64,000 nt of DNA, taken from assembly GCF_010093815.1 (NCBI RefSeq), contig NW_022985563.1, positions 313,446-377,445 on the forward strand, given 5' to 3'. This stretch comes from Pseudovirgaria hyperparasitica (lineage: Eukaryota > Ascomycota > Dothideomycetes > Acrospermales > Acrospermaceae). Position numbers and translations under genes: made by a program. The notes below the pieces were generated by a model. It did no database searches, was not told where the DNA came from, and saw only the letters and a list, made by a program, of their open reading frames with translations. This document shows, one piece after another, positions 10,914 to 22,367 of this stretch (the stretch's first letter is position 1; every line of letters starts with the position of its first letter).

Positions 10914-12232
10914 TTATAACTTAGCTTTGTTATCAGCCAACTCCAATGCCCCTTCCACTTCTTTGTATTGCATTCCCTTCTGCCACCCTATCCAAGACTT
11001 CAACAACCCTTCGCCTCCTGTCCCAGGCATGAGTCCTCCACTGGTCCATCCGTTTCCCTTCACACCTTTCCCTTGGCCTACAGCAGCAGGGCGACCCTCT
11101 GGCCCTTGCTGTATGGCAAAACCGGGGGTACTTTTGAGCGTCACTGCTGGCCTATGGTCGTAGCCTCGCTCTTCTAACTCTGAGTGTGTGAAGACTGGAG
11201 TACAGCACGCGTCTGTGCCATCAAATATCCGCTCCCATTGCGCACGCGTCTTTGTCATAAATGTGCCTGTAAATAATCTCTTCAAGTACGGCCACGTCTT
11301 TTTGTCTTCCCGTGGCCCTGGCAGATCCTCCCTCTTAATCCCCAAACCCTTCAAGAACGCTGCGAAAAACTGCGGCTCTAAACAACCTCTAAATTGCTGT
11401 CAGCACCCTCAGCCCACACAAAGCCACGGACACAACTCACACCGCCATAAATTTCCCATCGAGCGTCTCATACGTATCGTAATATGGACACCCGCCATCT
11501 AAAACGTTCGTCCCCCGTTCGTCCCCCCACATCGGCGTCTTGAGATTAAACCGCGGCATACTATTCAGCACCGCACTCCCATCGACCATATTTGCCTCCA
11601 CAACCTGGCCCCTCCCACCCCTCTCCCGCTCAATCAACGCCAGCAAAATCCCCATAAAGCACATCGCCCCACCGCCCGCAAAATCACCGAGCAGGTTCCC
11701 TGGCGGCAGCGGCTTCTCACCCTTGCGCCCCAGCATACTAAGCACGCCCGAGACGGCAATGTAGTTGATGTCATGACCCGCCATATCCTTGTACTTCCCG
11801 TCGCGGCGGAAGCCTGTCATGCGCGCGACAATCAGACGTGGGTTCAGCTTGCATAGCACGTCTTCGGGGCCGAGACCCAGTTTTTCGAGCACGCCGGGGC
11901 GAAAGGGGTCTATCACAACATCAACGTGTGGGATGAGGGCCTTGAGGAGTGCGGTGCCGGAGGGCGATTTGAGGTTTATGCAGATGGAAGATTTATGGCG
12001 TGTCAGTTGGTCGCCGGTCGGGGCGGGAGAACGGTCGATGCGCAGGACGGACGCGCCATAGTCGGCGAGGAGGAGGCCTGCAAAGGGGCCCGGGGCGAGG
12101 CCGGCGAATTCCTGGGATGGTGAGTAGGTAGTTCATTATCAGAAAAGTATCCTTCGGGGGTCCGCTGGGTAGTGATCGTGATTGGAGACCTACTAGGACT
12201 TTGATCCCTGCGAGGGGTGGGGGAGAAGTCAT
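10914..12232 (-). CDS. Alpha-methylacyl-CoA racemase-like protein (CoA-transferase family III)
   Basis: Likely epimerises 2-methyl-branched acyl-CoA esters before beta-oxidation. Exons in coding order: 12232..12194, 12111..11441, 11388..10914; 394 aa, close to the roughly 380 of AMACR. The family is clear from [73 protein letters not shown] and [17 protein letters not shown]. The His of GHDINY and the Asp of GDFAGGG match the catalytic His/Asp pair known for bacterial and mammalian racemases. The first coding exon is only 13 codons. A peroxisomal or mitochondrial location would be expected, but the C-terminus (DNKAKL) is only an imperfect PTS1-like tripeptide (AKL), so peroxisomal import is plausible rather than shown. 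Other family III CoA transferases are the main alternative. Confidence 0.9.
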
Positions 12233-12773
12233 TCTGGAATATCACAGGAAAACGAATACTGAGAGAGAGGCAGAATGTTGAAGTGGCTTCTACAGCTACA
12301 GGATTTGTATATACATGTATATAAGCAGTAGCGTGTATGTTATGTTTGCGGTTGCGGTAATGCACGGGTATAAGGACGGCGAGGTGTCGGAGCTTGAGCT
12401 TGAGCTTCACTGTGGGGTCTGGGGAAACCGAGGTCTGCTTTGGGCCTACTCGGTTGAGCCTTGTTGTCTATGCGATCTCTGATTGGTAGATTAGAGACAA
12501 AAAGGGTAAGTTGCAGCCCTGATGGGGTCATTCGACATCGTGCGCGAACCTAAATCTTGGGAACAGAAACGTCCGTACAGCAAGTATCGTAATGCTCCAC
12601 CACCCACTCTGATGCACTGCTATCATATGGCCAGATTGGCGACATCAGATTTATACTTTGGCTTATCATACGTCTGCATACTACTCTCTGGGTCTAATGT
12701 CTCTGAGTCACTGACGGAAAGATAGACCTGTCTGTATGCAGCATAAGTGCAGGCATGATATTGTGAAGCTCTT
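12233..12773. other. Intergenic region upstream of the racemase-like gene
   Basis: About 540 bp that should contain the racemase-like gene promoter and the 3' end of the neighbouring mitochondrial membrane protein gene, both on the minus strand. No other feature is seen. Confidence 0.5.
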
Positions 12774-13732
12774 TTAGCCACTGGCGGGTGGGCCAGGGGA
12801 AGGAGGCCCGCTTCCTTTCCTCCCGCCAAATATCCCTTTCAATCTCGTCCATATTGGGGTCACCGTTCTCCTAGCTATGGGCTCTACAGCGACTCTCGCG
12901 AACCATGGCGTTCCCCATATGCTGAACAACACTCGTGGGATCATGAACGCCTTGACGACCGCATAAGCAGTTGCAAACTCCACTACAAGCCTGACACCTC
13001 CCTCTCCGCGTCCCCACCACGTCGACCTGTTGTCCTTATCGGCAACTTGTCCCCACGCTCCTTGCGCAGCTCTGGTGACGAGGTTCTTCTTTTTCTTCTC
13101 AATTGCTTCTTCGCTTACATCTTGCTCGTCTTCTCTTTGCTTGATCCACCTTCGCCAGCCCTTGTTCTGTCGCTGTTGCTCGCCCTCCTCACGTATTGCT
13201 TCCTGCTCCACGTATTCGCCTGCCTCTCTTTTCTCTTCCTCGCTAATCCAACCACGTTTGCGCATCCACTTGCCAAACCTCAGTGTTCCTTCCTTAACCC
13301 AGTAACCTTCCGCAAAACCCGGTGGTAACCAATCATAGTAGTGAAATGCGCCTACGAGTCCGAATAAAGGTATGATAGCTGTTAGTTCGTGTAATATAAG
13401 GAAGGCAGAGATATGTGAGAGCGGCGCTGTGCGAAGAGCATGAGCGCGAAACCGCGTAAATTTGGGGACTGGACGCAGATAATTAGCTTCATGTGTGCGT
13501 ATCATGGGTCTTCGGTGTATATACGGCGATTGATTAGACGTTCCACGCTCGATGCTTGTTGCTGTGCGGCTTTGACATTGGCTGCTGGATTACTTTGTGT
13601 GTTGCCCGGCGTCAATGGCTGCTTTCCTGTATAACATCGCCTTTGCGACCGCAAAGATGACTGATAGGGAGTCCTGAAAAGATATCGTATCGTCGTCGGC
13701 GCGTGTGGCGGCGTACGGAGTGGCATCATCAT
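12774..13732 (-). CDS. Probable mitochondrial inner-membrane protein, MRX11-like
   Basis: Two exons, 13732..13525 and 13468..12774, 300 aa; the 56-bp intron is GT-AG in phase 1. The start chosen is the first of three consecutive Met codons because it opens a basic, acid-free presequence (PLRTPPHAPTTIRYLFRTPY, then further Arg residues before CYTG), typical of a mitochondrial targeting signal. After this come the block LRTAPLSHISAFLILHEL followed by a hydrophobic helix (TAIIPLFGLVGAFHYYDW), a charged Glu/Lys/Arg-rich middle, and a second hydrophobic stretch near EFATAYAVVKAFMIPRVLFS. From memory, the HELTAIIP block fits the fungal family that includes yeast Mrx11 (MIOREX complex, mitochondrial gene expression). 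That assignment is tentative; the mitochondrial location is better supported. Confidence 0.7.
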
Positions 13733-14597
13733 AGGTATGCTGGAGAGACAGAAGGTCGCATGAGCTGGGGTTGAAGCTAGAATATGTAGCGTAGCGTCGT
13801 ACAGTACAAGAAAGAGGTTGTGGAAGCGGATACTGTGTTGCATGCACCGTTCGATCTAACAACGCGCAAGTATCACAAGGATCCGGAAGATACTCTCACA
13901 TATCTTTTAGGATATCGCAATGCGAGTCAACAACAATCTCAATTGGCGTGAGGTGTTGATCATAATACTGTACTTTCGAGGACTGGGCTGGTGAGAGGAA
14001 ATAGCATGGGGACTGTATTGTACGTAGGTGTGCCCAGAGATGCCGATGGTCCCTCGCTTTTTAGGTGGTTCGTGCCGTGCGTCATCGTCAGCTCCAGGGC
14101 TTGCTCCGCCTCCACCAGCTCCACGTGGGGTCTTCTCCATGTTCATGTTCCTATTCACTCCTCTTTCACGACGTTCCACCACCTGCAACACGCATCTTCC
14201 CCTACATCCACCTTATCTCATCAGAGATCCGCATTCCGATCTACCTGTAACCTCGCTGCGCTGTCTCAATCGTTCACATAGTCACTGCCTTGGCCTCACG
14301 CGTACCACGTTGCGGTCGCTTCCGATTAGCTAGCCGTAACTACGAACTCGTAGCCCTTTGGTCGCATCGCCTTGATATTCACACCCTCGAGCCTCATAAG
14401 ATTTCAACGCGGTATACGTTCACACTGACGGCAGTACGGGCACATTAGTCCGAAGCGTTATCCCGGTCATGACTGTCGTTTGCCTATCGCCTCAGTAAGA
14501 GGCCTCAAAAGATTCGAGCTTCCGCGTGCACCTCTCAGTCCTTGCAGAGCTAAGTCCTCAGGCCGTACCAAGACTCTTTCGCAGCATCTACACCCCA
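13733..14597. other. Divergent promoter region
   Basis: About 865 bp between the divergent mitochondrial-protein gene and the large acidic-protein gene. Open frames here have no recognisable domain. Both promoters should lie here. No repeat stands out. Confidence 0.5.
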
Positions 14598-17500
14598 ATG
14601 GCTCCATCTAATCCGTTTTCGTCGTACTTCCGCTCTCATTCCAAACGGAATACCTCGAACCATTCGTCTCCAGATGGGGGTCCGTACACAAACAACCTAC
14701 CATCATTGAGTAATTTCCGCCCGGAACTTTCTCAGCCGTCACGAAATAATAGCGATGGAAAGAGCCCCCAAACTGAGTTTCCAACAGTTAAAAGGCCACC
14801 ACTATTACCTCCCATACCTCGAATTGCACCCACACATGCTGAACCAAATAACACTACACCCGAAAGCATCCCTCCCACTCCTCCACCAAAGAGCCCAGGT
14901 CGGGACTGGGGAACCAAATTGGCGAACAAAGTCGAGCACTGGAAAGACGGTGCAAGGGAGAACACCGCCCCGTTCCCAGGTGCTGGTATGCATGCCAATT
15001 CAATAAAGCCTACTCAAGATGTTCAGGGCTTTTCAACGTCGACGCACGAGACGGTAGGACTGGATCCATCCGGTCTGGCTGCGCATGGATCTCAAGCATA
15101 CCTCATGAACGAGTTCTCATCCAACTCGCTATATCCCCCATCCTCCGTGTCACCAATCTCACTTTCAGGAGAACATACCTCGACGAGATCTCCCAGTACT
15201 GAGGGCTCACATGCACCAAAGTCAGCACGGGGCAGGTTGAACCTATTGAATCCCATGGGGCTTTTTATGCGACGGAGATCTCATCAAACGGTAGAAACGT
15301 CTAATAATGATACTGCATCACGTAGTCCATTTGTTCCTGCTATGACCCTACCTGAGGACTATGACCCCCGAATTCGAGGTAACAAGGTCCACGACTTCAG
15401 TGCTCCGAGGAAACGAGCAACACCCCCGGTGGATAATTCTTTTTCTTTCGGAGGTCATACACGTAACGACACCCCGGAATGTCAACGAGACTCTGCTGAT
15501 TCGAGTCCATCAAAACTCGATCACACTCCGATATTTAAGGAGAACTTCGATGATGACTTTGGACCACAGGAAATGGATCGTGCTTTACGAGCGGAGCAAT
15601 TGGCTAATCAAAGCTTCCTGAAAAGGGCTTCTCTACAGCCGCCGTCTCCGCCAGACAAGGTGCCTCCTACGATACCGAGCGAGACTGCTCCCTCGATAGC
15701 TAGTCGTCGATCGGTCTGCCCCCCATCAAATCTGAAATTGGACACTAATAAGGACTTACCTCCTCTTTCTCCCGTACGTGAGACGGATGATGTCAGCGAG
15801 GATCCGCCAAAACAAGGTTCATCTCCGAAATCCCCGAAATCACCGCCCATCACGAGATCACGTGCTGCATCCGGGGCGGACCCATACTTTCAAACTGCTG
15901 GTATACCTCAGCATACGACAAGTAAGGCTTCTAGATTTAGCTTCCAGATACTAGGCAATGATTCAGCGGCGCAAGAGAAGCTGCTTGAAGAAAGGCATAA
16001 GGAGAAAGCAGCTGCGAAGGCACTCGCTGAGCGCCCTTCTCAACCGGATGAGTTCGCCGAAGACGATTACGACGAAGACGCGATGTATGAAGAAATGATG
16101 AATGAAGATGGTTTCGACGAGGAAATTCCAGGAATGCAAGATGATGATGAATTAGGTTATGGTGGGTTTTCCGGGTACGGGGGCCTGGCGAATGCCGACT
16201 TGAGCACGTTTGGCACACAGCAACCTATAGTGTCAATGCCAGCTGCTATGAATAACGGTCAAGGTTTTCCCTATCACAGCGAGAGCAAACTATCAAAAGA
16301 CGCCGGCGTAATTCTAGATCTCCAAATTCCAGCTCTGGGAGAAACCGAAACCATCAACGACACTAAATCTATTGATTCTGACACTTGTGTAGATCTTCCA
16401 ATCAACGAAGGCATACATGAAGCTATTGGAACTTCTCGAGGCGACTTTCGGATGTCCTTCTCTAGCCACGGGCTTGAAAAGTTGCAAAACAAAGTGCAAC
16501 GCGAAAGTGATGATCTTTACTTCGATGATGGTATGATTGATGACCCTGTTGATCAAGACGGCGAAGGCTTCGATGAGTCTGTCTTCGACGATCCGACGAA
16601 TCCGTTGTACGAACGTCCTGGACGAAAGTACAAGCCCTCGAATGGGCCAGAGCCATCATTGGACAATGATCTGGGAGAAGAAATGCCAACACTCGCGCCG
16701 AAGTCTAGTGTTCGAAGGGACTTTAAAGTAGATGGGTACAAGGACATCCCTATCACCGATCCTAGTGCCGATCTTGATAATCTCAATGCATACCATGAAG
16801 CTCTTGCCGAAGCTGCGAATCAAGCAGCAGCGAGTGGCCGTTTCAATCGACACAGCATCCTCGAATTGACTCATGAGGCACACTCTTTGTCTCCCTCACA
16901 TTCTCAATCTGATGGGACAAGCTCGTCGCGTCCCAGCCTCATACCTGATGATGGCCGCTTTAGTACGTCTACGGTCGCACCATTTTCCCCGACAGCTATG
17001 GGTAGCGGCGTCGGCTTTCCGGTCGAAGATGACTATGGTTACGATGATTTCGATGGTGGCCTAGAAGACGATCCCATGATTGCAGAGGCCAATGCAGAAG
17101 CCCTCGCGTGCAACTTCGAAGAAGACTACGGTCAGGAATTCGGATTCTATGCATCTTCATCTGGACAAGGCGATGCTGTCTTCTCCAACGGCGGTTACTT
17201 TGGACCACGCGATCAGATGATAGGACGTAGCACCAGTGGAAGGAACGCGGTCCAGGAACCGAATCTCACGCCTATTACAGAGCGCAGCGAGTACAGCACG
17301 CGGAATTCTTTCATTAGTATCACCAATCAGTACCCATGGCATGGACAGGGTCCTCAAGCTCTTACCAGTCCTGGGCTGGCCCAGCTTGCGCGCATGAGCC
17401 CAATTGCGTTTCCCGAGGACGATTCGGACATCAGCCTAGAGCAGCTTCGTAAGCTAAGGAGAGGCGCATTCGGTGACAGTTCGATGAGTCTGAAGAGCCC

Positions 17501-18272
17501 TGGCAGCTCCCCACGGAATTCGCTGCCTAGCGATGCTAATGTCCCCAAGCACGGCAGCTCAGGCCTTGTTAGTGGGATGAACTTCGTCCAATGGGACTTG
17601 GAAAGCTTAAGTGTCCAAGGCACCAGCGACAGTGCATCGCAATTTGGTCCAGATTCATCTCATCTTGACGATCCAACACTGGAAGAAGACCCCGAAGCGC
17701 TTGATGCCGTGAACTTCCCCAACGGCTCTGACTCTGATTTTGAGCCCGATGACGACAATCACAATTCATTTCATGGCTCGTACCTCGACGACATCGACGC
17801 CGAGGATAATGAGTCGCCCACAATCAGAGACTTCCATCCGGACATCCACACCACACCACTATCATCCCAATCCGCAGCGCCTCTCAGCCCGCAGCTCAGC
17901 ATACCTAGCGCTTCAACTCCATGCACTCTGGATCTCTCCCCTCCAACCTCGCCTACCGCGCCACTTCCCTCGCTCCTGTCGCCTCTCGCGCCCATGTCAC
18001 CATTCGCCATCGCCCCGCCCTGGGCACATTGCACGCCGCAGCAGCAGGGGTCCGTCGCGTCATCTACGGTCACGATGAGTCCGAGCGGCCCGCCGCCGAA
18101 TGCATCCTGGAAGACGCATAGCCGGAAGAGTAGCGCGGCCGATAGCGTGACGTATGTGCGTGAGCGTGACGAGCAAGGCGAGCAGAGGTGGGTGATTGAG
18201 AGGAGGCGGACAGCGAGTACGGGCGAGATGGAACTGGTAGGGAGGGAGATTGTCGAGGGAGGGAGAATTTGA
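14598..18272 (+). CDS. Large disordered acidic protein with a conserved-looking C-terminal tail, function unknown
   Basis: One long exon of 1224 aa, counted from the ATG of MAPSNPFSSYF; a GTG 24 codons upstream is in frame but not a likely start. The sequence is dominated by Ser, Pro, Asp and Glu, with many SP/TP sites and acidic clusters (for example EDDYDEDAMYEEMMNEDGFD), so it is mostly disordered and a likely phosphoprotein. No catalytic domain is visible. The C-terminus is more ordered and looks family-like: SVTYVRERDEQGEQRWVIER, then RRTASTGEMELVG. A patch RGRLNLLNPMGLFMRRRS near residue 210 is short, basic and hydrophobic and could bind a partner or membrane. I do not recognise the family and offer no function. 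Confidence 0.85.
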   Translation: MAPSNPFSSYFRSHSKRNTSNHSSPDGGPYTNNLPSLSNFRPELSQPSRNNSDGKSPQTEFPTVKRPPLLPPIPRIAPTHAEPNNTTPESIPPTPPPKSPGRDWGTKLANKVEHWKDGARENTAPFPGAGMHANSIKPTQDVQGFSTSTHETVGLDPSGLAAHGSQAYLMNEFSSNSLYPPSSVSPISLSGEHTSTRSPSTEGSHAPKSARGRLNLLNPMGLFMRRRSHQTVETSNNDTASRSPFVPAMTLPEDYDPRIRGNKVHDFSAPRKRATPPVDNSFSFGGHTRNDTPECQRDSADSSPSKLDHTPIFKENFDDDFGPQEMDRALRAEQLANQSFLKRASLQPPSPPDKVPPTIPSETAPSIASRRSVCPPSNLKLDTNKDLPPLSPVRETDDVSEDPPKQGSSPKSPKSPPITRSRAASGADPYFQTAGIPQHTTSKASRFSFQILGNDSAAQEKLLEERHKEKAAAKALAERPSQPDEFAEDDYDEDAMYEEMMNEDGFDEEIPGMQDDDELGYGGFSGYGGLANADLSTFGTQQPIVSMPAAMNNGQGFPYHSESKLSKDAGVILDLQIPALGETETINDTKSIDSDTCVDLPINEGIHEAIGTSRGDFRMSFSSHGLEKLQNKVQRESDDLYFDDGMIDDPVDQDGEGFDESVFDDPTNPLYERPGRKYKPSNGPEPSLDNDLGEEMPTLAPKSSVRRDFKVDGYKDIPITDPSADLDNLNAYHEALAEAANQAAASGRFNRHSILELTHEAHSLSPSHSQSDGTSSSRPSLIPDDGRFSTSTVAPFSPTAMGSGVGFPVEDDYGYDDFDGGLEDDPMIAEANAEALACNFEEDYGQEFGFYASSSGQGDAVFSNGGYFGPRDQMIGRSTSGRNAVQEPNLTPITERSEYSTRNSFISITNQYPWHGQGPQALTSPGLAQLARMSPIAFPEDDSDISLEQLRKLRRGAFGDSSMSLKSPGSSPRNSLPSDANVPKHGSSGLVSGMNFVQWDLESLSVQGTSDSASQFGPDSSHLDDPTLEEDPEALDAVNFPNGSDSDFEPDDDNHNSFHGSYLDDIDAEDNESPTIRDFHPDIHTTPLSSQSAAPLSPQLSIPSASTPCTLDLSPPTSPTAPLPSLLSPLAPMSPFAIAPPWAHCTPQQQGSVASSTVTMSPSGPPPNASWKTHSRKSSAADSVTYVRERDEQGEQRWVIERRRTASTGEMELVGREIVEGGRI

Positions 18273-18801
18273 GGAGAAGAAGCATATTGATTAGTAGTGG
18301 ATAAAGAGGAGGTAAAAAAAGAATTTGGGACAAAGGCAATATTTTTTTCAGGTACATATTTGCACTGAAATGCTTCAAAGGTTCGTGAAGCTATAAAAGG
18401 ACATCACAACAACGGGGAGGACATTAGTTTTGCATATTAGCACTGGCGCATACATCATTCACGGCGCCTAAGCACGACACAGGACAGGCTTAAGAGTGAG
18501 AGGCGAGGCCGTCGACATCTACATGTTCATATCGCATCGCATACATTAGCATGCCCACCACCACAGTCAATAACTTCTAATAACAAAACAACGCAGACCA
18601 CGAAATTTTCGCGTTCTGAATTTTTTCTGTTTCCAAACTCCAAGCATCTGAGTATCGTCTGAACCGAATGAACCCGTCCCAGTACATCCGTCCTAGCGTA
18701 ACCGTCCTAGCGTGTGTGAAACTCCGGGTTATGCAAAAAAACAAAGAGCGTATATGACCTGGCTAATGCCCGGCGATCGTGTATGTCGTATCGTGAGCTA
18801 G
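18273..18801. other. Convergent intergenic region
   Basis: About 530 bp between the 3' ends of the large acidic-protein gene and the ING gene, A/T-rich in part. Expected to hold two 3' untranslated regions. No gene seen. Confidence 0.5.
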
Positions 18802-20930
18802 CTAGGCGCGACTGCTTCCCGGCCTGCTCTTGTTCATCGCCTTACGACAGTCGTCGCAGTACCATTTTGCTGCTACTTTGTTAGCTGAATGCCCGGTACG
18901 TCATACTCTATACAATCAAGGGAGGAAGTTTTTAAAAAAAAAAAAAAAAAAAAACTCGCTTTTGTCCGGCGGCGCCTTCTTGATGCCGACACATTCCCAA
19001 TGAAACCACTGGCGCGGGCAATCATCGTTATCACATCCAATCATCTGCCCATGGCTCACGCCGTTGCAGAAACAATATCGCTCCTCGCCCGCTTCATCGT
19101 CGACGTCTATATCATCTGATAAGTCGCCCGGCTCGCTGCTGTGGGGTGCGTCGTCCTCGGGCTCCGACCCTTCGTCTGGTTGGAGTAGTGGTGGTGGCGG
19201 TTTCGTCGGGCTTGGAGGAGCAGCAGTAGCAGGGGGTGCTGGAACAGTGGCGGATACAACCGAGCCGCGTTTCTTATGCGACACTTTGGATCCGGCGGAG
19301 GGAGCGTTGGATTCGGAGGAGGCGTGCGAGCCGCCGTTGGACTTCTCTTTGTTGCGAGTACTACGCGAGCGGGCCATGGGAGCAGAGTCAGACGTGTCAG
19401 CGGGAGGGGAGGAAGGTGGGAGGATGGGCGTTTTCTGAACTGCCATTGTCGGTGTGGTTTCGTCTTTCTTTGACGGGGCGGCTTCGCTTTTGGGCAGTGC
19501 TGCTGTGATGGTTTTGCGCAAATCACGCCCGCCGGCGCTGTCTTTGCCGCGACTAGAGTCGATTGAGGGGGAGCGTCGTTCGCGGATTTGCTCGACGACT
19601 GAGGCATGTGAGGTTGGCGTGGAACCTCTGCGTCCTCTTGTAGATTGTGGACGTTCGGAACCGAAGTCTTTAAAGGTGGTCAGGGCTGGAGATTGCATGG
19701 GAGATGCTGCGACACCAGGAGCTCTACAAGCCATGTTAGCATAACGTGTGACAGCCTTCGTCTCATATGTATATACCTTTTCTTGACGGGCGCAGAAGAT
19801 GTTGGTGGTGCCCTGGCACGCTTTTTAGGTCCTTCTGCAGGAGTTTCTCGAGGACTGCCGCCAGTTTTGGCACTGGCTGTGGACTTTATGGCCGTGCTCA
19901 TAGAGCGTTGCATGACCTCACCGCCCGCAGGCGCTTTTTCTGTCTTCCGTTTCTTGGGAGCTGCCACACTCGTGATACCAAGGCCGTTTACTTTATTCTC
20001 ATCTGCCGGTTTTCGCGCCTTGCCAGTATTGACTTTCTTCGGTGGAGGCCTGTCATCAAAATCAGAGTCGACGTGATGATTGCGAGCTCTTTTAGACAGC
20101 ATGGCCTCGCGTCTTGCCTCGCTTCTCGATGCGATCTCACTTTCCTGCATCGCTGTTGCGGCAGCAGCCATGACGTTTGTCGCGGCTACGTCTCTCCTTG
20201 TGCGCTCCGTCGCGGCCGCCTTGGTTTTTTCCACCTTGTCAATATAGGCCCAGTGTGTTGTACTGCCAAAGCGAGCTTCGTCGGAGATCTCCTCACCAAG
20301 GTGTACGTAGGAGCTATTCATGCGAACGAGACCTTTGCTCAAGGTTTGATTTGCAGAGGAGAGAACGTGTATCTTTTCGTCCAGGGTGGGGATCATTTGA
20401 CCTATTAGTGAGCGCATTTGGAAGAAGATCTGCCGGCGCTTGAGGCCTGCCTGCTCCTCTGGTGGGAGACTCTCAAAATTTGCTGGATATAGCTCGAGCT
20501 GAAGTTGTTGGTGATGGGCGATCATATCCTGCTGCATGGATCCCGTAGCACTGGGGGCAGCACTCATAGGAACGTTTCCATCAACGGATTGCGGCTTAGT
20601 CTTGTAGCTTTGCGATCGGTTCGGTACCGGCATATGTGCGATCTCTTCAAAAATCTTTTGTACATGTTTCTCTGGTTCGTGAGACTTTGCTTCCACCTCT
20701 TTCAGCATCGAGAAGTGCTTGATCAACTCCTTCGGCAAAGCCGCGACTGAGTCTGTGAAGTGAGTGATTGCTGGGCAGAACCCGGGAGCAGTATTAGCGG
20801 GAGGCGTATCGGCATTTCCCAAGGATCCTCGAGGACCAAAGGGTCGCGCATAGTAGTTTGAAGGTCTTGTTGTGCTCGTGCGCACTTGACGAGTGGAGGT
20901 TCGCCGGTTGCTCGAGGCTGGAGGAGCCAT
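18802..20930 (-). CDS. ING-family chromatin protein with C-terminal PHD finger
   Basis: ING proteins bring histone acetyltransferase or deacetylase complexes to H3K4-methylated chromatin. Exons in coding order: 20930..19777, 19723..18960, 18869..18802; 661 aa. The N-terminal ING helix region (LPKELIKHFSMLKEVEAKSH to THWAYIDKVEK) is followed by a long disordered, basic/Ser-rich middle and a C4HC3 PHD finger starting YCFCNGVSHGQMIGCDNDDC and closing KWYCDDCRKAM. The second intron interrupts the finger. A GT donor there would break the frame. Starting the intron at GCGAGT and ending at GCAG restores DKTKWYC exactly, so I call a GC-AG intron. That intron has a 21-T run directly after the donor. 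Complex membership (Rpd3-like, NuA3 or NuA4) cannot be read from the sequence. Confidence 0.88.
18934..18954. repeat. Homopolymer run of 21 A (T on the coding strand) in an ING-gene intron
   Basis: An uninterrupted A run lies on the plus strand immediately inside the proposed GC donor site of the last intron of the ING gene. Such runs change length easily and are error-prone in sequencing. Confidence 0.95.
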
Positions 20931-21561
20931 CGCGAGCAGGGCGGGCGCGAGGTGAAGCTCGCGTCGTATCTGACCTGAAAGCTTTGATTCGGAGCTCTGT
21001 CGAGAAGATCTAAGCAGGACAAATGAACATGGAATAACTACATGTCAAGTGGTAGCGGAGTAGAAGAGGTCGGGAGAGTTATGAGGCTGTGGGGAAGACG
21101 CGAGCGGGTGTTACTGTTAAAGCCCCCAGTGAATTGGTGCAATGACCGCACTCAAAGCGCTCCCGTTAAAGCACTTGGGCCGAGCTACTGAGCCAAGACC
21201 AAACAGTTTATTGCGCGTAAGTCTCTTTGCCTGATGCCTTGTTGCCTTGTTGCCTCATATGATCACGCCTGCTCTCATTGGTCTAAGCATTTCACAATGT
21301 CTATACGTAGTAGATTCTGTATGTCGTTGACTAATTACCGCATATGGTTCTGCTTACCCCTAGGTCAAACTCCTTGGTGAAACTCGCAGATCTACAGTGT
21401 TGTTGGTATACCATTCATGACGTTCATGTAGCTCAATCAGTAAAATTTATGCTCTAGAACATGACTTCCTGTCCAGAAACTAATTACATGAAGTCAATTC
21501 GTACTCTATCGACACTGGGTCTGGAATATATATAGTACAATGCCCGCAAGGCTGCTTAGTT
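20931..21561. other. Intergenic region upstream of the ING gene
   Basis: About 630 bp containing the ING promoter and the 3' end of the mL57 gene. I see no tRNA-like cloverleaf, repeat or open frame of interest. Confidence 0.5.
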
Positions 21562-22367
21562 TCATACAGTCGCCTCTTCCTCTGGAATCATACCAATAGG
21601 CTTTAAAATTCTCTCTCGCACCATTCTGTTAGCCACCTCACCCCCTCTCTCTAATGCTAGGGCGCCAATGATGGCGTAAATTGTTCCGTTGATTACCGTA
21701 TGCTCGCCTGATAGTGATAGATTGTCCGTCTAGAAGCGCCTGTGTTAGCTGCAGTCAAGTGTTGTTGAGAGGTAGTTCTTACACGCCGTGGTTTCCACCG
21801 CATCGCGGACCGCATTCCAGCTTTTATTCCCAGAGCATAAAGCTTTTTCGGGCTCACCAACTCCTTTCTCCGCTCAGCAGTCAGGAAGTCCAGACCGTCC
21901 AGCGCTGGATGCGCCGAAGGATACTGGTTTGCTCCATTCGCCAACACCGCCAGACTTGCCTGCAGGTCTACAATCCGCTTCCCTAGAAACGTGAGACGAT
22001 CGTTGAAACCTCTTCGGCCATGATCGAATGATTTGTGTGTAACTGCAAGCCACTTTGTCTCTTCTGAAAGCAAATCGCAGCTGCCCGGACCCAGAAACTG
22101 GTTATACATCTTGTCGAGCCTTTTCGGTTCGGTGTTGACGACGTAGTGACTGTTCGGTGTTAAGGGATTGAGGCGTACCGGTGCGATCATAGCTTTAGGT
22201 GTTTGCTTCCATCGTGGGGCTGTCAATTCTTGTTCGTTTTCGGGAGTGTACAGGCGAGCGGGTGTGCTGGAGATACAGCGTTTGTTGGGCAGCGAGGGGC
22301 ATCGTGATTGGGGTATTGCGGACGTGGAGGTGCTATGTAATAGCTGTAAAGGTCGCCTAGAGGCCAT
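21562..22367 (-). CDS. MRPL15: Mitochondrial large-subunit ribosomal protein mL57 (MRPL15, RNase III-like)
   Basis: A structural protein of the mitochondrial large ribosomal subunit that uses a catalytically dead RNase III fold. Exons 22367..21783 and 21729..21562, 250 aa, near the 253 of yeast Mrpl15; the intron is 53 bp, phase 0. The first 40 residues are basic and Ser-rich (MASRRPLQLLHSTSTSAIPQ), as in a mitochondrial presequence. The RNase III-like core begins ETKWLAVTHKSFDHGRRGFN and continues with RLTFLGKRIVDLQ. The second exon supplies NLSLSGEHTVINGTIYAIIG and ends ILKPIGMIPEEEATV. The acidic catalytic residues of true RNase III are not obvious, as expected for this family. It is divergent with RTT109 across a 187-bp shared promoter. 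Confidence 0.9.

Noticed and set aside
14526-14597. Longer N-terminus for the large acidic protein
   Set aside because: The extra 24 codons begin with GTG. The first ATG in frame is at 14598, and nothing supports a non-ATG start.
18916-18957. ING protein ending in a poly-phenylalanine tail
   Set aside because: This end is produced by reading through the intron. Splicing recovers the final PHD-finger cysteines (KWYCDDC) and a normal stop.
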